Below, one piece after another: positions 1 through 7,830 of a stretch of 64,000 nucleotides of DNA (positions within the stretch are counted from its first letter, which is position 1; the number at the start of each line of letters is the position of its first letter). The stretch is taken from positions 186,001-250,000 of the forward strand of contig NZ_VSSS01000030.1 of the NCBI RefSeq assembly GCF_008123425.1. Direction: 5' to 3'. This DNA is from Bradyrhizobium rifense (lineage in GTDB: Bacteria > Pseudomonadota > Alphaproteobacteria > Rhizobiales > Xanthobacteraceae). The notes under the pieces were generated by a model. The model ran no database searches. It had not been told where the DNA came from and worked only from the letters and a program-made list of their open reading frames with translations. Made by a program: the position numbers and the translations under genes.

Positions 1-762
1 GGTACGAACCAGTTGGCTTGATGCGGGAATACGGAGGCTCTGGTCGAGCACCACGCGGACCGGCGAGCGCGCTTCCATGCCCGGCAGACGGCAATTGAGC
101 TGCGGATCGTCCGCCAGCACCGTGCCGATGCCGACCAGGATGGCGTCGCTCGAGGCGCGCAGGAGATGCACGCGATTGCGCACGGCTTCGCCCGTAATCG
201 CCAGCGGCTTGCCGCCGGCGGCGCCGATCTTGCCATCGGGCGAGACCGCGAGCTTCAGGATGACGTGCGGGCGGTGATCGCGGATGCGGCGGAAATGACC
301 GGCGTGGTCGAACGCGGCCTCGGCCGCGCACAGGCCCACATCCACCGTGATGCCGGCCGCGCGCAGCCGCGCATGGCCCTGGCCTGCGACTTCCGGATTG
401 GGATCCTCGATCGCTGCCACCACCCGCTTGATGCCGGCGGCGATCACAGCGTCGGCGCAAGGCGGCGACTTGCCGAAATGCGAGCATGGCTCGAGCGTAA
501 CGTAGAGCGTGGCGCCGCGCGCCGCCTCGCCGGCCCGGCGCAAGGCCTCAGGCTCGGCATGCGGGCGACCACCCGGTTGCGTCCAGCCGCGGCCGACGAT
601 GATGCCATCCTTGACGATGACGGCACCGACGGCCGGATTGGGCCACGTGCGCCCCTGCCCTCGCCGCCCGAGCGACAGCGCAAGCTGCATGAAGCGGCGA
701 TCGGAATCCTTGGTCTCGCGGATCTTCTGGGCGAACTGATCCTCCAGGATGCGGAAGATCAT
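1..762 (-). CDS. ribD: RibD, bifunctional riboflavin deaminase/reductase (3' end cut off)
   Basis: RibD deaminates and then reduces the pyrimidine intermediate of riboflavin synthesis in the cytoplasm. The visible 254 codons carry the complete N-terminal cytidine-deaminase-like zinc domain, with the HAEPEAL box and the PCSHFGKSPPC box that supply the His and two Cys zinc ligands. They also carry the beginning of the reductase domain (HVILKLAVSPDGKIG). The family is usually about 370 to 390 residues, so roughly a third lies beyond the window edge. The ATG overlaps the nrdR stop in an ATGA, which fixes the start and indicates translational coupling. Order glyA, nrdR, ribD is standard in Rhizobiales. 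Confidence 0.95.
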   Translation of the reverse strand, partial: MIFRILEDQFAQKIRETKDSDRRFMQLALSLGRRGQGRTWPNPAVGAVIVKDGIIVGRGWTQPGGRPHAEPEALRRAGEAARGATLYVTLEPCSHFGKSPPCADAVIAAGIKRVVAAIEDPNPEVAGQGHARLRAAGITVDVGLCAAEAAFDHAGHFRRIRDHRPHVILKLAVSPDGKIGAAGGKPLAITGEAVRNRVHLLRASSDAILVGIGTVLADDPQLNCRLPGMEARSPVRVVLDQSLRIPASSQLVRT

Positions 763-1241
763 TTGCGGATCGCGGCGAGCCGCGCTTCCTCCTCACCGGA
801 GAGCTCGCCGAGCACGTCGGCGAAATCCTTGGCCTCGCGGAAATTGCGGTAGACGGAGGCGAAGCGCACATAGGCGACGTCGTCGAGCGTGCGCAGATGC
901 TCCATCACGGTCTCGCCGATCACCTCGGAGGAGATCTCGGCCTCGCCACCGGTCTCTAGCTCGCGCACAATGGTGGAAACCATCTTCTCCACCCGCTCCG
1001 GCTCGACCGGCCGCTTGCGCAGACTGATCGACACCGAACGCATCAGCTTGTCGCGGTCAAACGGCACGCGGCGGCCGTTGCGCTTGATCACCGTGAGCTC
1101 GCGCAACTGCACGCGCTCGAAGGTGGTGAAGCGGAATTCGCAGGCGACGCACACGCGCCGCCTGCGGATGACTGAGGAATCCTCGGTCGGACGCGAGTCC
1201 TTTACCTGCGTATCGAGACTGTTGCAGTTCGGGCAGCGCAT
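759..1241 (-). CDS. nrdR: NrdR, transcriptional repressor of ribonucleotide reductase genes
   Basis: NrdR senses (d)ATP and represses ribonucleotide reductase operons by binding NrdR boxes. The 160-residue protein has the N-terminal zinc ribbon (Cys3, Cys6, Cys31, Cys34), the basic stretch after it (RRRRVC), and then the ATP-cone domain (VIKRNGRR..FDRDKL). The length is the family norm. It lies 29 bases after glyA and overlaps ribD by four bases, so the three genes are probably one transcript. Confidence 0.97.
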   Translation of the reverse strand: MRCPNCNSLDTQVKDSRPTEDSSVIRRRRVCVACEFRFTTFERVQLRELTVIKRNGRRVPFDRDKLMRSVSISLRKRPVEPERVEKMVSTIVRELETGGEAEISSEVIGETVMEHLRTLDDVAYVRFASVYRNFREAKDFADVLGELSGEEEARLAAIRK

Positions 1242-1270
1242 CCGTTTACCTTGACCAGTTTACTTGGACC

Positions 1271-2569
1271 TTACTGATAGATCGGGAACCGATCGGTGAG
1301 CGCCTTGACCCGTTCCTTGATCGCGGCCTCGACCAGCGGCGCCTTGCCGTCGTCGGACTGCGCGATCGCGTTGAGGACCTCGGCGATCATGCCGCCGACC
1401 TGCTGGAATTCGGCGACGCCGAAGCCGCGGGTCGTCGCCGCGGGCGTGCCGAGACGCAGGCCCGAGGTGACGAACGGCTTTTCGGGGTCGAACGGAATGC
1501 CGTTCTTGTTGCAGGTGATGGCGGCGCGGACCAGCGCCTTCTCCGAGACGTTGCCCTTCAGGCCCTTCGGCCGGAGGTCAACCAGCATCAGATGGTTATC
1601 GGTACCGCCGGAGACAATATCGAAGCCATGGCTCTTCAGCGTCTCGGCCAGTGCCTTGGCGTTCTCGACGACGTTCTTCGCATAGACCTTGAAGTCCGGA
1701 CGCAGCGCTTCGCCAAAAGCGACCGCCTTGGCCGCGATCACATGCATCAGCGGGCCGCCCTGCAGGCCAGGGAAGATCGCCGAGTTGAGCTTCTTGGCGA
1801 GCACCTCGTCATTGCTGAGGATCAGGCCGCCGCGCGGACCGCGCAGCGATTTGTGCGTGGTGGTCGTGGTGATGTGGGCATGCGGCACCGGCGAGGCATG
1901 CACGCCGCCGGCAACGAGGCCCGCGAAGTGCGCCATGTCGACCAGCAGATACGCACCGACCGAGTCCGCGATCTCGCGAAAACGCTTGAAATCCCAGGGG
2001 CGCGAATAGGCCGAGCCGCCGGCGACGATCAGCTTCGGCTTGACCTCTTCGGCCTGCTTGGCGACCGCGTCCATGTCGATGATCTGGTCCTCGCGGCGCA
2101 CGGTGTAGTGCGCAGCCTTGAACCATTTGCCGCTCATGTTGACGGGCGAGCCGTGGGTGAGATGGCCGCCGGCCGCGAGATCGAGGCCCATGAAGGTGTC
2201 GCCGGGCTGGAGCAGCGCCAGGAACACCGCCTGGTTCATCTGGCTGCCGGAGTTCGGCTGCACATTGGCGAAGTTGGCGCCGAACAGCTTCTTGGCGCGA
2301 TCGATCGCGAGGTTCTCGGCGACGTCGACCCACTCACAACCGCCGTAGTAGCGCGCGCCCGGATAACCTTCTGCGTACTTGTTGGTCATCACCGAACCCT
2401 GCGCTTCCAGCACGGCCCGGCTGACGATGTTCTCGGATGCAATCAGCTCGACTTCATGGCGCTGCCGGCCGAGCTCGCCCTTGATGGCGGCGGCGATTTC
2501 CGGGTCGGCCTGCTCGAGCGAGGCGGTGAAAAACGAATCGGGCGCAGAGGCGGTTTTGGCGAAGGTCAT
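1271..2569 (-). CDS. glyA: Serine hydroxymethyltransferase
   Basis: This PLP enzyme converts serine and tetrahydrofolate to glycine and 5,10-methylene-tetrahydrofolate in the cytosol. At 432 residues it is full length. The PLP lysine motif TTTTTHKSLRGPRGG places the Schiff-base lysine at residue 240, and the YAEGYPGARYYGG substrate/dimer motif is intact near residues 65 to 77. It is the first gene of the glyA–nrdR–ribD series. About 260 bases upstream hold no gene. Confidence 0.98.
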   Translation of the reverse strand: MTFAKTASAPDSFFTASLEQADPEIAAAIKGELGRQRHEVELIASENIVSRAVLEAQGSVMTNKYAEGYPGARYYGGCEWVDVAENLAIDRAKKLFGANFANVQPNSGSQMNQAVFLALLQPGDTFMGLDLAAGGHLTHGSPVNMSGKWFKAAHYTVRREDQIIDMDAVAKQAEEVKPKLIVAGGSAYSRPWDFKRFREIADSVGAYLLVDMAHFAGLVAGGVHASPVPHAHITTTTTHKSLRGPRGGLILSNDEVLAKKLNSAIFPGLQGGPLMHVIAAKAVAFGEALRPDFKVYAKNVVENAKALAETLKSHGFDIVSGGTDNHLMLVDLRPKGLKGNVSEKALVRAAITCNKNGIPFDPEKPFVTSGLRLGTPAATTRGFGVAEFQQVGGMIAEVLNAIAQSDDGKAPLVEAAIKERVKALTDRFPIYQ

Positions 2570-2830
2570 CTTGCGAATATCTCCACCGCCGCAGCCTTTT
2601 GGCGGGCTACGGGCGGGTCTGGTGTGGTGATCGGAAGCGGCGAGCGCGATCTACCACATCGGCCGCCCCCGGCCAAGTAGTTGCGGGTCGGGCCTGATAT
2701 TTATGCAAGATATGGTGGGGATTGAAGGGTCGTGGGGGTTGGACCGCTCTCTGGAATCGCCCCGATCCGATCATCCCAGAAGAGCCCGCTTCGGACCCAA
2801 ATGGCGCCCCTGCGCCGGCCGGATTTCCCC

Positions 2831-3052
2831 CTACAGCCCGGTATACCCGGCCTTCACGGGGTCCACGCTGCCATCGAGCTGGCGCAGATAGGTCAGGCCG
2901 CACACCGTCAACCTGTGGGTGTCCTTTTCGCCGGCTTCCATCAAGGTGTTGAGGTAGTTCGTCACCTTGGCCCGCGCCTCTGCGCTCGCCGCGGAGGTGC
3001 GGTTGGCGAGCAGGTCATAGGTCTGCATGATGCGGTCGATGGCGGCTTCCAT
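2831..3052 (-). CDS. Small hypothetical protein, 73 aa
   Basis: I do not recognise a family. The 73-residue product begins MEAAIDRIMQ and looks largely helical, with one cysteine near residue 51 (LTVCGLTYL). No membrane segment or signal peptide is visible. I chose the ATG at 3052 because the frame upstream overlaps the next gene and loses coding character. It lies 37 bases after another small gene on the same strand (3090–3323), and the two probably form a unit behind ldtR. The amino-acid composition looks like real coding sequence, but the function is unknown. Confidence 0.6.
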   Translation of the reverse strand: MEAAIDRIMQTYDLLANRTSAASAEARAKVTNYLNTLMEAGEKDTHRLTVCGLTYLRQLDGSVDPVKAGYTGL

Positions 3053-3089
3053 GGCACCCTCTGTTTCTCTGGGATTTTGGGAGACTTGA

Positions 3090-3323
3090 TCAGGCGGCTC
3101 GGGCACCGGACTGCGCCTCGAACCTGACAATGGCCTTGTTGGCCAGTCTGATCTTGTTGAATTCGCCGTGCTGGAACAGCTTGATGATGATCTCGAGCAG
3201 GCGCTCATTGGTAACGAGCGTGTCGGGGATCGCGCCGGAACGACGGAGATAATTCGCGGCGATCGCGTAGGCATCGCTCACGAGCTCGACGTTCATAGCC
3301 TGCAACCCGCGATCGACCAGCAT
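3090..3323 (-). CDS. Small hypothetical protein, 77 aa
   Basis: This is an unrecognised, soluble-looking helical protein with a sequence such as NERLLEIIIKLFQHGEFNKIRLANKA. The ATG at 3323 has GGAGG seven bases upstream, which makes it the best start. A later ATG at 3296 has no ribosome-binding site. It sits just downstream of the ldtR terminator, so it likely has its own promoter, and just upstream of the 73-residue gene at 2831–3052. No function is inferred. Confidence 0.6.
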   Translation of the reverse strand: MLVDRGLQAMNVELVSDAYAIAANYLRRSGAIPDTLVTNERLLEIIIKLFQHGEFNKIRLANKAIVRFEAQSGARAA

Positions 3324-3411
3324 CGCATCCTCCGATCCGGAGAGATAACCGCAAGGCAGGGAACTGGTTCCGCCGGACTGTCGATTTTTTCGCAACCGCG
3401 AGACGACAAAA

Positions 3412-3444
3412 CGCGCCGGTCCGGGCAGAAGCCGGGCCGGCGCG
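3412..3444 (-). terminator. Rho-independent terminator after ldtR
   Basis: CGCGCCGGTCCGG (3412–3424) pairs with CCGGGCCGGCGCG (3432–3444), a 13-bp stem with one G·T wobble and a seven-base loop. Read on the minus strand it is followed by TTTTGT. It lies about 90 bases past the ldtR stop. Confidence 0.8.
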
Positions 3445-3534
3445 CTTGGGGAAGTCTAGGCACGTTTGGCAGACACTTTCGGGAAGGCTTGCCGGTCTTG
3501 TTGTGGGCCGGCTTGGCCAAATCCCTTCGAAAAC

Positions 3535-4053
3535 TCAGAGCCGATACAGGATCTGGTCGGTCCAGAACCGCTCGAGGCGGTGCAGCGACTTGTTGAGGGT
3601 CGAGAACTCCTCGCCCGAGATGCCGCCGACCTGTTCAACGGTCTTGACGTGCTTCTGGTAGAGGGAGTCGACGATGCGGCGGATCTCCTGGCCCTGCGGC
3701 GTCAGGCGGATGCGCACCGAGCGGCGATCAACGCGCGAGCGCTGATGGTCGAGGAAGCCGAGCTCGACGAGCTTCTTCAGATTGTAGGAGACGTTGGAGC
3801 CGAGATAGTAACCGCGCGTGCGCAGTTCGCCCGCGGTCAGCTCCTTGTCGCCGATGTTATAGAGCAGGAGCGCCTGCACGGAATTGATGTCGGCGCGGCC
3901 ACGACGATCGAACTCGTCCTTGATCACGTCGAGGAGACGGCGATGCAGCCGCTCCACCAGAGTCAATGCTTCCAGATAGAGCGACTGCACCGAACCCTGC
4001 GGGCCCGAAACGCGCTCTGCGGTATCTGCCGCAGTTGCGACGGCTTTCATCAT
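3535..4053 (-). CDS. ldtR: LdtR-type MarR family regulator
   Basis: This is a winged helix-turn-helix repressor/activator. LdtR homologues in Liberibacter and Sinorhizobium control an L,D-transpeptidase and osmotic tolerance. The 172-residue protein has a MarR core: dimerisation helix (RLHRRLLDVIKDEFDRRG), recognition region (TRGYYLGSNVSYNLKKLVELGFL) and wing (DRRSVRIRLTPQG). The start has GGGGAAG directly upstream. It is a single-gene unit with its own terminator. The assignment rests on strong similarity to the conserved rhizobial LdtR pattern, while the target genes are not in this window. Confidence 0.88.
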   Translation of the reverse strand: MMKAVATAADTAERVSGPQGSVQSLYLEALTLVERLHRRLLDVIKDEFDRRGRADINSVQALLLYNIGDKELTAGELRTRGYYLGSNVSYNLKKLVELGFLDHQRSRVDRRSVRIRLTPQGQEIRRIVDSLYQKHVKTVEQVGGISGEEFSTLNKSLHRLERFWTDQILYRL

Positions 4054-4080
4054 GACACTTCCCCTGTTGTCGTTTTTATC

Positions 4081-4106
4081 GACACTTATTCGACGAAACT
4101 TGTGTC
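4081..4106. promoter_or_regulatory. Inverted repeat upstream of ldtR, possible autoregulatory site
   Basis: GACAC (4081–4085) is mirrored by GTGTC (4102–4106), within a stretch that also repeats TCGAC. It is about 30 bases upstream of the ldtR start. MarR proteins commonly bind such repeats in their own promoters. The assignment is inferred from position only. Confidence 0.25.
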
Positions 4107-4452
4107 CCGTCTGATAGGTGCAACTTAAGGGGGGCGTTTGAAGATCGGCTTAAATAAGAGAATAAAGAGATCATGAATTTAAGACAGTGAATTGCGGATT
4201 AAGCCTGTGCCACAAGGGCTTTTCGCAACCATCTGTTGACCCTCGCAAGGTCCTGTTCACCCTCCGTGCACACCGATTGTCGCATTCCAGAACAGCCCCG
4301 CCCCGTTTCGAAACGCACGCGTAAGAGCTGTGGCGGATATCGCGAGATCAATGAAAAGTTACCTCGAATTTTACGCAAGGAGTGGTCAACCAACCGCGCG
4401 TGAAACCACGCGTGTCCCGGAGCTGAACAGATCCTACAAGATGCCAGTGCGC
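4107..4452. other. Gene-free stretch between DUF6163 gene and ldtR
   Basis: I find no convincing gene here. Base composition is lower in GC than its neighbours around 4120–4400. The only open frames are short and have no coding character. Confidence 0.5.
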
Positions 4453-4956
4453 CTATGGCGGCCGTTCGCGCGCGGCCATCCAGGCGAGCGCAAGATAGGC
4501 GGCGAGCATGAAGGCCTCGACGCCGACCACAACGAGGCTGCCGCCATAGATGCCGGGGAACATCAGCTCGATCACCGCCATCGAGACGACGGTCGTGAGC
4601 CACACCACCGCGCCCCAGGGCGTGGCGAGCCAGAGGCCGACGGCGGCGACGAGCTCGATCACGGCGAAGTAGATGGTCGAGGCCTGCCAGGCCATCGACT
4701 GGTTCTCGAACGCCTCGTCCTCGCCGCCGACAAAGCCCGTCACCTGCGCCCAGTGATAGAGGCCCTTGAGGATCGACAGCAGCGCCATCACCCGCAGGAA
4801 CAGCACCAGCCGGCGCGTCCAGACATTGTCGTCGGACTCAGGCCGCTCCGACGAGATCGCCGCCACCGACATCGCATTGTCGCGGGCGCTGTCTCTGACG
4901 GCGTCCCTGGCATTGGCGCCGTCGCGGGCCGCATCGCGGGTGGAGATCTCGGACAT
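4453..4956 (-). CDS. DUF6163 family membrane protein
   Basis: This 167-residue protein has a charged, Arg/Asp/Ala-rich N-terminal tail of about 45 residues (repeats of the form ARDxxRD). It is followed by four hydrophobic segments (LVLFLRVMALLSILKG, STIYFAVIELVAAVGLWL, VVWLTTVVSMAVIEL, VEAFMLAAYLALAW). Such a four-helix layout is DoxX-like. The start at 4956 follows AAGGGGG. It lies on the same strand as, and upstream of, ldtR, and is divergent from hemB. Conservation beside ldtR in Rhizobiales suggests an envelope role, but no activity is known. Confidence 0.75.
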   Translation of the reverse strand: MSEISTRDAARDGANARDAVRDSARDNAMSVAAISSERPESDDNVWTRRLVLFLRVMALLSILKGLYHWAQVTGFVGGEDEAFENQSMAWQASTIYFAVIELVAAVGLWLATPWGAVVWLTTVVSMAVIELMFPGIYGGSLVVVGVEAFMLAAYLALAWMAARERPP

Positions 4957-5068
4957 GGCCCCCTTCTGGCTGTTTCGCCCCGCAAAATCAATCGGCAGCG
5001 CACGTCGATTCAATTCTGCCTTGCGGCAGATCAAGCCGCGGTGACGGGAACCATGCGAGCTGGTATAA

Positions 5069-5077
5069 GAATAATTC
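5069..5077. promoter_or_regulatory. Candidate Irr/iron-control palindrome upstream of hemB
   Basis: A perfect GAAT-A-ATTC palindrome lies 18 bases before the hemB start. Irr represses hemB under iron limitation in Bradyrhizobium, and iron-control elements carry a GAA..TTC core. The match is partial and the assignment is an inference from gene identity and position. Confidence 0.35.
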
Positions 5078-5094
5078 CAGCCGGAGGAAGAGTA

Positions 5095-6156
5095 ATGGCG
5101 ATCAAATACGGACGTCCGATCGAACTGCGCGAGGTTTCGCGCGGGACTGCCGCGGGAGCCTCCCCTGCCCTCGATCTGACCATCCGCCCGCGTCGCAACC
5201 GCAAGGCCGAGTGGGCCCGGCGCATGGTGCGCGAGAACGTGCTCACCACCGACGATCTGATCTGGCCGCTGTTTTTGATCGACGGCAACAACAAGCGCGA
5301 GCAGATCACCTCGATGCCCGGCGTCGAGCGCCTCAGCGTCGACCAGGCTGTGCGCGAGGCCGAGCGCGCTATGAAGCTCACCATCCCCTGCATCGCGCTG
5401 TTTCCCTACACCGACCCGTCCCTGCGCGACGAAGAGGGATCGGAGGCCTGCAACCCGAACAATCTTGTCTGCCAGGCGGTGCGCGCGATCAAGAAGGAGT
5501 TTCCTGAAATCGGCGTTCTCTGCGACGTCGCGCTGGATCCTTTCACCAGCCACGGCCATGACGGGCTGATCGCCGATGGCGCAATCCTGAACGACGAGAC
5601 CGTCGCCGTTCTGGTCCGCCAGGCTCTGGTGCAGGCCGAGGCCGGCTGCGACATCATCGCGCCCTCCGACATGATGGATGGCCGCGTCGCCGCGATCCGC
5701 GAGGGCCTCGACCACGCCGGCCTGCTCGACGTGCAGATCATGGCCTATGCGGCCAAGTACGCCTCTGCCTTCTACGGCCCGTTCCGCGACGCCATCGGCT
5801 CGGCCAAGACGCTGACCGGCGACAAGCGCACCTATCAGATGGACAGCGCCAACACCGACGAAGCACTGCGCGAGGTCGAGCTCGACATCTCCGAGGGCGC
5901 CGACATGGTGATGGTGAAGCCCGGCATGCCCTACCTCGACGTGGTCCGCCGCGTGAAGGACACGTTTGCGATGCCGACCTTCGCCTACCAGGTCTCCGGC
6001 GAATACGCGATGATCGCAGCCGCCGCCAACAATGGCTGGCTCGACGGCGACCGTGCGATGATGGAGAGCCTGCTCGCCTTCAAGCGCGCCGGCGCCGACG
6101 GCGTGCTCAGCTATTTTGCGCCGAAGGCGGCGGAGAAGCTGCGCGCCCAAGGATAA
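5095..6156 (+). CDS. hemB: Delta-aminolevulinic acid dehydratase, magnesium type
   Basis: HemB condenses two 5-aminolevulinate molecules into porphobilinogen, the second common step of haem synthesis. It has 353 residues, and the ATG at 5095 follows GGAGG. The two Schiff-base lysines are visible at about residue 221 (AYAAKYAS) and 275 (MVKPGMPY). The metal loop reads DVALDPFTSHGHDG: the positions that are zinc-binding cysteines in animal and yeast enzymes are Asp148 and Asp156. That is the known magnesium-dependent form described from Bradyrhizobium and plants. A longer reading frame upstream is only a shadow of the divergent DUF6163 gene. Confidence 0.97.
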   Translation: MAIKYGRPIELREVSRGTAAGASPALDLTIRPRRNRKAEWARRMVRENVLTTDDLIWPLFLIDGNNKREQITSMPGVERLSVDQAVREAERAMKLTIPCIALFPYTDPSLRDEEGSEACNPNNLVCQAVRAIKKEFPEIGVLCDVALDPFTSHGHDGLIADGAILNDETVAVLVRQALVQAEAGCDIIAPSDMMDGRVAAIREGLDHAGLLDVQIMAYAAKYASAFYGPFRDAIGSAKTLTGDKRTYQMDSANTDEALREVELDISEGADMVMVKPGMPYLDVVRRVKDTFAMPTFAYQVSGEYAMIAAAANNGWLDGDRAMMESLLAFKRAGADGVLSYFAPKAAEKLRAQG

Positions 6157-6167
6157 GCTCTCGTAGT

Positions 6168-6252
6168 GTGGGCAAAGCGCAAGCGTGCCCACCATTCCAT
6201 CGTGCGCGACAGCGGGCAATGGTGGGCACGGCGCTGACGCGCCTTTGCCCAC
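6168..6252. repeat. Palindromic intergenic repeat, GTGGGCAAAG family
   Basis: The left arm runs from GTGGGCAAAGCGC to GTGCCCACCATT (6168–6195) and the right arm from AATGGTGGGCAC to GCCTTTGCCCAC (6218–6252). Together they form a near-perfect long hairpin about 10 bases after the hemB stop. A relative with the same ends lies at 28061–28117. It resembles the REP-like elements scattered in Bradyrhizobium genomes and could also terminate hemB. Confidence 0.75.
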
Positions 6253-6407
6253 GACGCCGGTGCTCTTGTCTCCCTAGCGTCGTCATGACGCCTCCCCCGC
6301 CCCCGAATCGCCGGAATATTTCGGCTTGTTAACCCCTGCGCACCCTTGGCAGGGGATTAGCCTGTTCCCATGTCCTGCCACGGGAGTTTTCCCTGGGAGG
6401 ACGGACG

Positions 6408-6944
6408 ATGTCTTATGACTCGGGTAGTTCAGGCGCCTGGCGCAGTGATGGCGCGGCTCACGCCTACGATCCCTATCTGCATCCGGAACTGTTTCGCGGT
6501 GTCGCGACGCGGCGGGTGTTCGCTTTCCTGATCGACATGGTCGTGATCTCCGTTCCCGTCATCCTCGGATACATCTTCATCGCCGTGTTCGGTGTGGTGA
6601 CGCTCGGCATCGGCTGGGCGCTGTTCTGGCTGGCCTGGCCGGCCTCCGTGGTCTGGGCCATCGTCTATTACGGCGCCTGCATCGGCGGCCCCTCGTCCGC
6701 GACGATCGGGATGCGGGTCATGGATCTTGAGTTGCGCACCTGGTACGGCGCGCCCGGCTACTTTGTCCTCGGCGCCACCCATGCTGTGCTGTTCTGGGTG
6801 ACCGTCTCGTTCCTGTCGCCGTTCGTCGTGCTGGTCGGCCTTTTCAACGGCCGCCGGCGGCTGCTGCAGGATTTCGTGCTGGGAACGGTCGTGATCAACA
6901 ATTCCGTTCGGGCGCCGGTGCCCCAGACGGCAAGGACCTACTAA
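6408..6944 (+). CDS. RDD family membrane protein
   Basis: The 178-residue protein has an RDD domain: a first helix beginning RRVFAFLIDMVVISVPVILGY with the diagnostic Arg and Asp, a second long hydrophobic segment (ALFWLAWPASVVWAIVYYG), the TIGMRVMDLELR motif, and a third segment (AVLFWVTVSFLSPFVVLVGLF). GGGAGG precedes the start. RDD proteins sit in the inner membrane and a few have been linked to ion exchange. No specific substrate can be given. It lies between hemB and bpt on the same strand. Confidence 0.88.
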   Translation: MSYDSGSSGAWRSDGAAHAYDPYLHPELFRGVATRRVFAFLIDMVVISVPVILGYIFIAVFGVVTLGIGWALFWLAWPASVVWAIVYYGACIGGPSSATIGMRVMDLELRTWYGAPGYFVLGATHAVLFWVTVSFLSPFVVLVGLFNGRRRLLQDFVLGTVVINNSVRAPVPQTARTY

Positions 6945-7048
6945 CCAGGATCCGCTAGGCTGACTGATCAGATCTGCCAAGCGGACCGATTGACCGGGGG
7001 CTTTCGTAGCGCGATGCTGATACTCACTTCGGAGGCCCACGACGTCCC

Positions 7049-7825
7049 TTGACCCAGCACTCGCGCGACACCCCACAATTTTACCTCACAGCGCCGTCCC
7101 CCTGCCCGTATCTGCCGGGGCGGCATGAGCGCAAGGTGTTCACGCACCTCGTGGGTGAGCGCGCCGGCGACCTCAACGACCTCCTGACCCATGGCGGGTT
7201 CCGCCGTAGCCAGTCGATCGCCTACCGGCCGGCATGTGACCAGTGCCGGGCCTGCGTGTCGGTCCGCGTCGTCGCCAACGAGTTCCGCCCCTCCCGCAAC
7301 TTCCGCAAGGTGATGGCGCGCAATTCCGACATCATCGGCGAGCAGCGCAGCGCGGTACCGACCTCCGAGCAATATTCGGTGTTCCGCGCGTATCTCGACG
7401 CCCGTCACCGCCATGGCGGCATGGCAGACATGACCGTGCTCGACTACGCCATGATGGTCGAGGACAGCCATGTCGAGACCCGCATCATCGAGTACCGCAA
7501 GCGCGGTCCCGACAGCGGTATCACCGGCCGCGGCGAGGAGCTGATCGCGGTCGCGCTCACCGACGTGCTCAGCGACGGCCTGTCGATGGTCTATTCGTTT
7601 TTCGAGCCGAGCCAGGTCAGCCGCTCGATGGGCACCTTCATGATCCTCGACCACATCGCGCGTGCGCGTCGCCAGGGCCTGCCCTACGTCTATCTCGGCT
7701 ACTGGATCGAGGGCTCCAAGAAGATGGACTACAAGGCCCGCTTCCTGCCGCAGCAGCGCCTGGCACCGTCAGGCTGGCTGCGCATCGACGCGCAAGGGGA
7801 TGCTGCGTCCGAGCCGCAGGATTAG
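7049..7825 (+). CDS. bpt: Aspartate/glutamate leucyltransferase (arginyl-tRNA–protein transferase family)
   Basis: Bpt adds leucine from Leu-tRNA to proteins with an N-terminal Asp or Glu, marking them for ClpS/ClpAP degradation (N-degron pathway). The N-terminal ATE domain has FYLTAPSPCPYLPG followed by ACDQCRACVSVR, giving the conserved cysteines. The C-terminal domain has SMGTFMILDHIARARRQG and YLGYWIEGSKKMDYK. Length, 258 residues, is typical. The start is a TTG with GGAGG 13 bases upstream, a wide spacing, so the exact start is less certain than the identity. Confidence 0.92.
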   Translation: MTQHSRDTPQFYLTAPSPCPYLPGRHERKVFTHLVGERAGDLNDLLTHGGFRRSQSIAYRPACDQCRACVSVRVVANEFRPSRNFRKVMARNSDIIGEQRSAVPTSEQYSVFRAYLDARHRHGGMADMTVLDYAMMVEDSHVETRIIEYRKRGPDSGITGRGEELIAVALTDVLSDGLSMVYSFFEPSQVSRSMGTFMILDHIARARRQGLPYVYLGYWIEGSKKMDYKARFLPQQRLAPSGWLRIDAQGDAASEPQD

Positions 7826-7830
7826 CGCTC

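Noticed and set aside
4957..6252. The minus-strand extension of the DUF6163 frame across hemB
   Set aside because: It is antisense to hemB. The membrane protein starts at 4956 with a good ribosome-binding site.
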